DNA from: Syntrophomonadaceae bacterium
GTDB lineage: Bacteria; Bacillota; Syntrophomonadia; Syntrophomonadales; Syntrophomonadaceae
Reading direction: 5' to 3'
DNA length: 10,634 bases
Assembly: GCA_031265005.1 (NCBI GenBank)
Contig: JAISDD010000062.1
Location: 1 to 10,634, forward strand
Made by a program: the position numbers and the translations under genes. This document shows, in pieces, positions 6,984 to 10,634 of the stretch (positions within the stretch are counted from its first letter, which is position 1; every line of letters starts with the position of its first letter). The notes below the pieces were generated by a model. It searched no databases and had not been told where the DNA came from. It worked only from the letters and a program-made list of their open reading frames with translations.

Positions 6984-7546
6984 TTTAAATTCCATGTTTT
7001 TTCTTTATATTCACTGACATAAAACAAAAACGACCTTACGCAAAAACCTATGATCATTCCGGTAATGACGCCGGCCAGCGCTAAGACCGGCGCGTAATAA
7101 AATATTTTTGTACTTTTGATTACAACGGCCGCCACCATTATCTGTCCGAAATTATGCCCCAGCGCGCCTATAATACTGACAATAATAATATTGATTTTAA
7201 AACGGCTGCCGTATAAGAGTACGCTCATAAGGCAAAAACTGAGAAATGAGCCGGTCACGCTGTATAAAAAAGCGGAAAAAGAACCGAATACCCAAGCCGT
7301 CATAAAGCATTTCAAAAGCACTAGAGCCAAAGCCTGACGAAAAGTTAAAAGATACATTCCGGCTAAAATCACCAGGTTCGCTAACCCCAGCTTTATCCCC
7401 GGTATGGTAAAACTGAGCGGCAGCAGCCTCTCCAAATAACTCAGCACCATGGACAGCCCGACCAGCATAGCAATAAAAACCATTTTACGGGTACGCTGAT
7501 AAGGATCGTCAGTTGAAAACGCATCCGGTTTACGTACGTTGATCAT
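6980..7546 (-). CDS. Gx transporter family / EetB-like ECF S-component (labelled heptaprenyl diphosphate synthase component I)
   Basis: 188 residues and very hydrophobic, with about five or six membrane spans (roughly 22-42, 53-67, 72-88, 90-112, 118-143, 150-172). Family marks are PGIKLGLANLV at 49-59 and GALGHNFGQ at 128-136. The Pfam family Hpre_diP_synt_I belongs to the clan of ECF substrate-binding (S) subunits, so the prenyl-synthase label is probably misleading. Listeria EetB, of this family, has been reported to be an ECF-type S subunit for flavin export. Here it sits directly behind its own ecfA1-ecfA2-ecfT genes, so it is the obvious S partner. The start at 7546 is chosen because GGAAAGGAA lies eight bases upstream; the frame opens earlier with a GTG at 7600, without a good site. 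It overlaps the next gene by four bases. Confidence 0.9.
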   Translation of the reverse strand: MINVRKPDAFSTDDPYQRTRKMVFIAMLVGLSMVLSYLERLLPLSFTIPGIKLGLANLVILAGMYLLTFRQALALVLLKCFMTAWVFGSFSAFLYSVTGSFLSFCLMSVLLYGSRFKINIIIVSIIGALGHNFGQIMVAAVVIKSTKIFYYAPVLALAGVITGMIIGFCVRSFLFYVSEYKEKTWNLK

Positions 7547-7554
7547 GATAACAT

Positions 7555-7563
7555 TTCCTTTCC
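7555..7563 (-). promoter_or_regulatory. Shine-Dalgarno site that sets the Gx-family start
   Basis: GGAAAGGAA on the reverse strand, eight bases before the ATG at 7546. It lies inside the longer frame that begins with GTG at 7600 and so argues for the shorter protein. Confidence 0.7.
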
Positions 7564-7630
7564 GCTCCAGCAGCCGCCCGTGTACATCGCCATGTCCCAC
7601 AACTTCTATAAAAACTCAGCCGCGTCAGTG

Positions 7631-8431
7631 TTAATAGTAATCAGGCAGCGCTATAATTATGAGCAATACCGCGGACATTAAGGCCAAAGCGGTATAATCA
7701 GCGCGTTTCATAAACATTTTCCGCAACCCGGTCCGTTCCGCCCCGCTTTGATAGCACCGGCACAGCATAGCGGTACTCAGCGTTTCAGAACGCTGCCAGG
7801 CCCGTATGAATAAGGGCGCCAGTAAACTTACCATAGCCTGAACGCGCTGCGTTATATTGCCGCTGTCGATGTAAGCGCCCCGCGCTTTTTGCGCGTTTAA
7901 TATCCTGTAAGATTCCTCCGCCATTATCGGAACAAAACGCATGGAAATCGACATGATCAAAGCCACTTCCTGCGGAGAAACCTTAATGTAACGAAGCGGA
8001 TACAGCAGTTTACTCATACCTTCCATCAGCTGCAAAGGCGAAGTAGTAAACGTAAGCCAGGAAGTGCCGGCTATGAACAAAATAAAAGACAGGAGAACTT
8101 GCGCCCCCTTGTATATCCCTTCTTTTGACAAACTCAGCCACCCCCACTGAACCCATGACGCGCCGGGCGTCATAAAAGCGCACAAGACAGCGGTGAAGGC
8201 GATCATAACAATGAACCCTCTCATACCGCGCAGCAGCATACTAGGCTTGATTTTAGCCGCGGTTACGGCTCCCGCCAGTGTGAGCGCCGCCAAACCATAT
8301 GACAAGATATCGGAAGCGCATATTAAAGCTATCACATAACATACCGCCAGTATTATTTTCACGCGCGGATCAAGCCGGTGCGCGATGGAATCTCCCGGGA
8401 TATACAACCCCATGGTAATGTCCTGCAACAT
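7631..8431 (-). CDS. ecfT: ECF transporter transmembrane (T) subunit EcfT, FmnA-like by context
   Basis: EcfT couples the two ATPases to an S subunit in the membrane. The 266 residues match the family. Hydrophobic segments lie at about 24-60, 70-88, 108-127 and 245-263. The cytosolic coupling region has the two Arg-containing helices that contact the ATPase grooves: AQKARGAYI (Ala183-Arg184-Gly185) and AMLCRCYQ (221-228). The second is usually AMEARGY or AMEARCY, so the common Glu-Ala is Leu-Cys here, while the Arg is kept. The gene lies 33 bases after ecfA2 with AAAGAGAG before the ATG, and 84 bases before the Gx gene. In Listeria the EcfT homologue FmnA serves flavin export; linkage to EetB-like, EetA-like and ApbE genes suggests the same role here. 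Ordinary vitamin uptake with various S subunits is the alternative. Confidence 0.94.
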   Translation of the reverse strand: MLQDITMGLYIPGDSIAHRLDPRVKIILAVCYVIALICASDILSYGLAALTLAGAVTAAKIKPSMLLRGMRGFIVMIAFTAVLCAFMTPGASWVQWGWLSLSKEGIYKGAQVLLSFILFIAGTSWLTFTTSPLQLMEGMSKLLYPLRYIKVSPQEVALIMSISMRFVPIMAEESYRILNAQKARGAYIDSGNITQRVQAMVSLLAPLFIRAWQRSETLSTAMLCRCYQSGAERTGLRKMFMKRADYTALALMSAVLLIIIALPDYY

Positions 8432-8464
8432 ATAAATTCTCTCTTTAACCGCCTTTTTTTACTA

Positions 8465-9340
8465 TCAGGCCCTTTTTTCTTTTCGTTTATTATACAAGTC
8501 CAGTATCTGCGCCGCCGCTTCGTTAACCAGCATAGTTCCTCTATTTACCGGCACCCCCCGCGCTGATAACTCTTGAAATAGTTGGGTTATTACGGGTTTG
8601 GGCAATTCATCATCAGGGGCGCCGGCCAAGATTTTACTTAACTGGCCTTCCCGGTGAATTTTCCCTTCTTTCATCATGATCACCCGGTCGGTCACGGCGC
8701 CCACGTTTTCCAGGTCATGAGTAACAATGACCAAAGCGATTCCCCGCGCCTGCTGATACGCGCGCATCCTCTCCATGATCAGCTGCCCGCCTTGAGGATC
8801 CAGCCCCACAGTAGGTTCATCAAGAAGCAGTATTTTAGGCTGCATAGCTATGATGCCGGCCAAAGAAACCCGGCGCTTTTCCCCTGTTGACAAGCGCTGC
8901 GGCGAATAGTCCTTTATTTTTTGCTCCAATCCCACGAAAAACAAAGCTTCTTCCGTCCGCTCATTGATTTGGGACGCTGTAAGGCCCATATTTTTCGGTC
9001 CAAAAGCAATATCTTCCGCTACCGTTTTATGAAAAAGCTGGTATTCCGGAAACTGAAAAGCTATGCCGATTTGAAAACGAACTTGCCGTATATTTTTCTT
9101 ATCCTGCCAAATGTCTTGGCCTTTAAAATAAATCTGTCCCCGCTCCGGCTTCAGCAAGCCGTTCATATGCTGGAGCAAAGTCGATTTTCCGGAACCGTTG
9201 GAACCGGTAACTATGACGGTTTCTTCAGGGCGAAGCTGAAAAGACACTCCGTCCAGAGCCGCTTTAGCCCAAGGCGTGCCATAACTATATGTATGGTAAA
9301 CATCGTTCAGCCGTAAAATGCTTTCTGTGTCCGGCATCAC
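8465..9340 (-). CDS. ecfA2: ECF transporter ATPase EcfA2
   Basis: One of two ABC ATPases that power the ECF complex on the cytosolic face. The 291 residues include Walker A GSNGSGKST (46-54), a Q-loop at Gln96 (AFQFPEYQLF, the EcfA2-style form), Walker B ILLLDE (170-175) and the switch His208 (VTHD). The ABC signature reads LSTGE (150-154) instead of LSGGQ/LSGGE. The Gly-to-Thr change sits in the motif that contacts ATP in the partner subunit and may weaken one of the two sites. A C-terminal domain typical of EcfA proteins follows. The gene starts three bases after the ecfA1 stop; GTG at 9340 fits best with GGAG eight bases upstream, and the next codon is an ATG. It is translated with ecfA1 and ecfT as one operon. 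Confidence 0.95.
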   Translation of the reverse strand: MMPDTESILRLNDVYHTYSYGTPWAKAALDGVSFQLRPEETVIVTGSNGSGKSTLLQHMNGLLKPERGQIYFKGQDIWQDKKNIRQVRFQIGIAFQFPEYQLFHKTVAEDIAFGPKNMGLTASQINERTEEALFFVGLEQKIKDYSPQRLSTGEKRRVSLAGIIAMQPKILLLDEPTVGLDPQGGQLIMERMRAYQQARGIALVIVTHDLENVGAVTDRVIMMKEGKIHREGQLSKILAGAPDDELPKPVITQLFQELSARGVPVNRGTMLVNEAAAQILDLYNKRKEKRA

Positions 9341-9343
9341 CCG

Positions 9344-10174
9344 CTATTCTCCCGCCAGCATCCGGCTAATAATTTCCGCGCAGTTTTTCACGCCGTACAC
9401 TTCCGCGGGGACCGGACAGCCCGCTTCAGCCAGCGTATACATCAAAGCTTGCAGCGGAGGCGGTTCCAGCCCGTATTCTCTCAGTTTATCAACTTTGCTG
9501 AAAATTTCCGCCGCGCTCCCGTCTAAAACAATGCGCCCTTTATCTAAAACCAAGACCCGGTCGGCCAAAAGAGCCTCGTCCATATGATGCGTGATCATAA
9601 AAATCGTTAAATTGTACTTCCGGCCCGCGCTTAGCAGCACTTGAAGCCATTCTTGCCGTATGACCGGGTCTAACATGGCGGTGGCCTCATCTAAAACTAT
9701 TCCTTGCGGGCGTAACGCTAAAACCTCAGCCAGCACTACTCGCTGCTTCTCTCCTCCGGACAAGGTATGCGCGGATTGCGTACGCAAATCATATATGCCC
9801 GCCATACGCAGCGCTTCATCCGAACGTTTTCTGATCTCTTCGGGCGCAACGCCGATATTGCCCAGCCCGAAAGCAACTTCTTCCTCTACATTAGACCCTA
9901 TCATCTGGTCGTCAGGATTCTGAAATATCAATCCCACCCTTTGGCGTATCAGGTTCGTATACTGCGGGTCGCGGCTGTCCATTCCCTCTATCAGCACCCG
10001 TCCCGAGGAAGGAAGCAGTAAAGCGTTAAGATGCCTAGCCAAGGTCGATTTTCCGGAAGCGTTCGGCCCGATAAGCGCTACAACGCTCCCCGGACTGATA
10101 TGTAAACTGATACCGTTCAGCACCGGAACATTTTCGTCCGGATAAGTGAATACCAGTTCGTCAATCGTAAACAC
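9344..10174 (-). CDS. ecfA1: ECF transporter ATPase EcfA1
   Basis: Partner ATPase of EcfA2 and first gene of the operon. The 276 residues carry Walker A GPNASGKST (36-44), the Q-loop IFQNPDDQMIG (Gln85) typical of EcfA1, a canonical signature LSGGEKQRV (138-146), Walker B ending D162-E163 followed by ATAMLD, and switch His196 (THHMDEA). The C-terminal EcfA domain is at about 230-275. The start codon is GTG at 10174, with AGGAGG ten bases upstream. In many Firmicutes ecfA1-ecfA2-ecfT follows rplQ in the ribosomal protein cluster. Here the trio instead sits beside flavinylation genes, which suggests a dedicated copy. Whether a second set exists elsewhere cannot be seen from this window. Confidence 0.96.
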   Translation of the reverse strand: MFTIDELVFTYPDENVPVLNGISLHISPGSVVALIGPNASGKSTLARHLNALLLPSSGRVLIEGMDSRDPQYTNLIRQRVGLIFQNPDDQMIGSNVEEEVAFGLGNIGVAPEEIRKRSDEALRMAGIYDLRTQSAHTLSGGEKQRVVLAEVLALRPQGIVLDEATAMLDPVIRQEWLQVLLSAGRKYNLTIFMITHHMDEALLADRVLVLDKGRIVLDGSAAEIFSKVDKLREYGLEPPPLQALMYTLAEAGCPVPAEVYGVKNCAEIISRMLAGE

Positions 10175-10193
10175 TCGGCCTGTCCCTCCTGTT

Positions 10194-10209
10194 GTTAGTT
10201 GCTTCTAAC
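10194..10209. promoter_or_regulatory. Inverted repeat at the ecf operon transcription start (candidate operator)
   Basis: GTTAG, six bases, CTAAC. It lies just downstream of the -10 box of the ecf promoter, covering the expected transcription start, where a repressor would block initiation. The arms are only five bases long, so chance is possible. No regulator gene is in the window. Confidence 0.35.
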
Positions 10210-10213
10210 TCAT

Positions 10214-10241
10214 AATATAGCAACGCCTCCCTCTTTGTCAA
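10214..10241 (-). promoter_or_regulatory. Sigma-A promoter of the ecfA1-ecfA2-ecfT-Gx-NusGII operon
   Basis: A consensus TTGACA (10236-10241), a 16-base spacer and TATATT (10214-10219, 5 of 6) on the reverse strand. It lies 39 bases upstream of the ecfA1 GTG, giving a short leader that contains the AGGAGG. Confidence 0.7.
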
Positions 10242-10270
10242 TAATAATCGCCTTTGTGCGATCTTGGAGA

Positions 10271-10299
10271 TTGCATACACCGGCCCCATATTGTACAAT
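10271..10299 (+). promoter_or_regulatory. Candidate promoter of apbE
   Basis: TTGCAT (10271-10276), a 17-base spacer and TACAAT (10294-10299). The -10 is 5 of 6 and the -35 only 3 of 6. It would give a leader of about 95 bases before the apbE ATG. The -10 box lies within a perfect palindrome. A reverse-strand match (TTTACT, 18 bases, TACAAT) also uses this palindrome and could be a second, upstream promoter of the ecf operon. Confidence 0.4.
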
Positions 10300-10302
10300 A
10301 TG
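10287..10302. promoter_or_regulatory. Perfect 16-base palindrome in the divergent promoter region (candidate operator)
   Basis: CATATTGTACAATATG is identical to its own reverse complement. It overlaps the candidate apbE -10 box and lies about 45 bases upstream of the ecf -35 box. This is a suitable place for a dimeric regulator controlling both arms of the module. I do not recognise the site as that of a known regulator. Confidence 0.5.
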
Positions 10303-10339
10303 TATGTAAACATAGTAAACGATACCGTATCTGCACGCG

Positions 10340-10359
10340 GCGCCATCACTGAGCGGCGC
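10340..10359 (+). other. Possible leader hairpin upstream of apbE
   Basis: GCGCC (10340-10344) can pair with GGCGC (10355-10359) across a 10-base loop, followed by four T. The second arm region can also pair with CGCCG (10377-10381), just before the ribosome site, so two mutually exclusive folds are possible. The stems are short, the T-run is weak, and the pattern is not an FMN riboswitch. Low confidence as a regulatory element. Confidence 0.25.
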
Positions 10360-10402
10360 TTTTGCGTTAAAACAACCGCCGTTACGGGATAAGGAATATT
10401 TC

Positions 10403-10634
10403 ATGACGTTTCATAAATTTTTATGTTTTTTTACCATAGGATTAGCTTTATTCGTTAGCGGCTGCGGCGGTAATGATACTTCTTCTGAAAAAGAAGAACT
10501 TCATACCTACAGGCAAAGTGGATTATTAGGCACTGCCGTCACGATCTCGCTTTACGGCGAAGAAGCCGGGGCTTTGGCTCAGGAATGTTTTGACGCTATC
10601 GAAGATATCGACCGGCGCATGTCGGCCAGCCGCC
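10403..10634 (+). CDS. apbE: FAD:protein FMN transferase ApbE, lipoprotein, N-terminal fragment (cut by window edge)
   Basis: ApbE enzymes covalently attach FMN from FAD to threonine residues of target proteins outside the cytosol. Only the first 77 codons of an expected 330-350 are present. A lipoprotein signal peptide (basic MTFHK, hydrophobic core, lipobox VSGC with lipidated Cys21) puts it on the outer face of the membrane. After a short polar linker comes the ApbE start pattern: LLGTAVTISLYG near residue 42, then FDAIEDIDRRMSASR, ending just before the expected serine-rich motif. AAGGAA lies seven bases before the ATG. It is divergent from the ecf-Gx-NusGII operon, matching the Listeria pairing of FmnB (ApbE type) with EetA and EetB. 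The catalytic residues lie outside the window, so activity cannot be judged. Confidence 0.9.
   Translation, partial: MTFHKFLCFFTIGLALFVSGCGGNDTSSEKEELHTYRQSGLLGTAVTISLYGEEAGALAQECFDAIEDIDRRMSASR

Noticed and set aside
10191..10402. Possible FMN riboswitch upstream of apbE or ecfA1, given the flavin context
   Set aside because: None of the conserved RFN element segments can be found on either strand, and the leaders appear too short.
10161..10404. Two reverse-strand open frames of 62-64 codons upstream of ecfA1
   Set aside because: They cross the divergent promoters and operator-like repeats and show no recognisable protein features.

Overview
The window looks like chromosome of a Bacillota (Firmicutes) bacterium, probably a clostridial or negativicute lineage. 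The evidence is the tig-clpP-clpX-lon order, ClpP and ClpX sequences of Firmicute type, strong AGGAGG ribosome binding sites, sigma-A type promoters, a tRNA-Gly with encoded CCA, a monoderm-style L,D-transpeptidase, and an ECF transporter beside NusG-II/Gx genes. The lineage below phylum is inference. No phage, insertion sequence or CRISPR array is visible. No gene-free stretch exceeds 300 bases; the longest is about 280 bases, between tig and the tRNA.

Left part (1-4058, all minus strand): a protein quality-control block. In transcription order it is tRNA-Gly (own promoter and terminator), trigger factor (tig), clpP, clpX, a clear intrinsic terminator, then the first 24 codons of lon at the window edge. 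Trigger factor handles nascent chains, and ClpXP and Lon degrade damaged or tagged proteins.

Middle part (4196-6543): two divergent cell-envelope genes share a 143-base intergenic region. One encodes a TPR protein with a single membrane span between two TPR blocks. The other encodes an L,D-transpeptidase with a peptidoglycan-binding domain on each side of the catalytic YkuD domain.

Right part (6582-10634): the most interesting region. A compact minus-strand operon ecfA1-ecfA2-ecfT-(Gx/EetB-like)-(NusG domain II/EetA-like) is transcribed divergently from a lipoprotein ApbE (FAD:protein FMN transferase), which runs off the window. In Listeria, EetB and the EcfT-like FmnA act as ECF-type subunits that export flavin for ApbE-type (FmnB) flavinylation of surface proteins in extracellular electron transfer. 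Here a complete set (two ATPases, T subunit, S-like subunit, EetA-like protein and the transferase) lies together, so I infer a self-contained flavin-export and extracytoplasmic flavinylation module. The roughly 230-base divergent region has a good promoter for the ecf operon, a candidate promoter for apbE overlapped by a perfect 16-base palindrome, a second inverted repeat at the probable ecf transcription start, and a possible leader hairpin.
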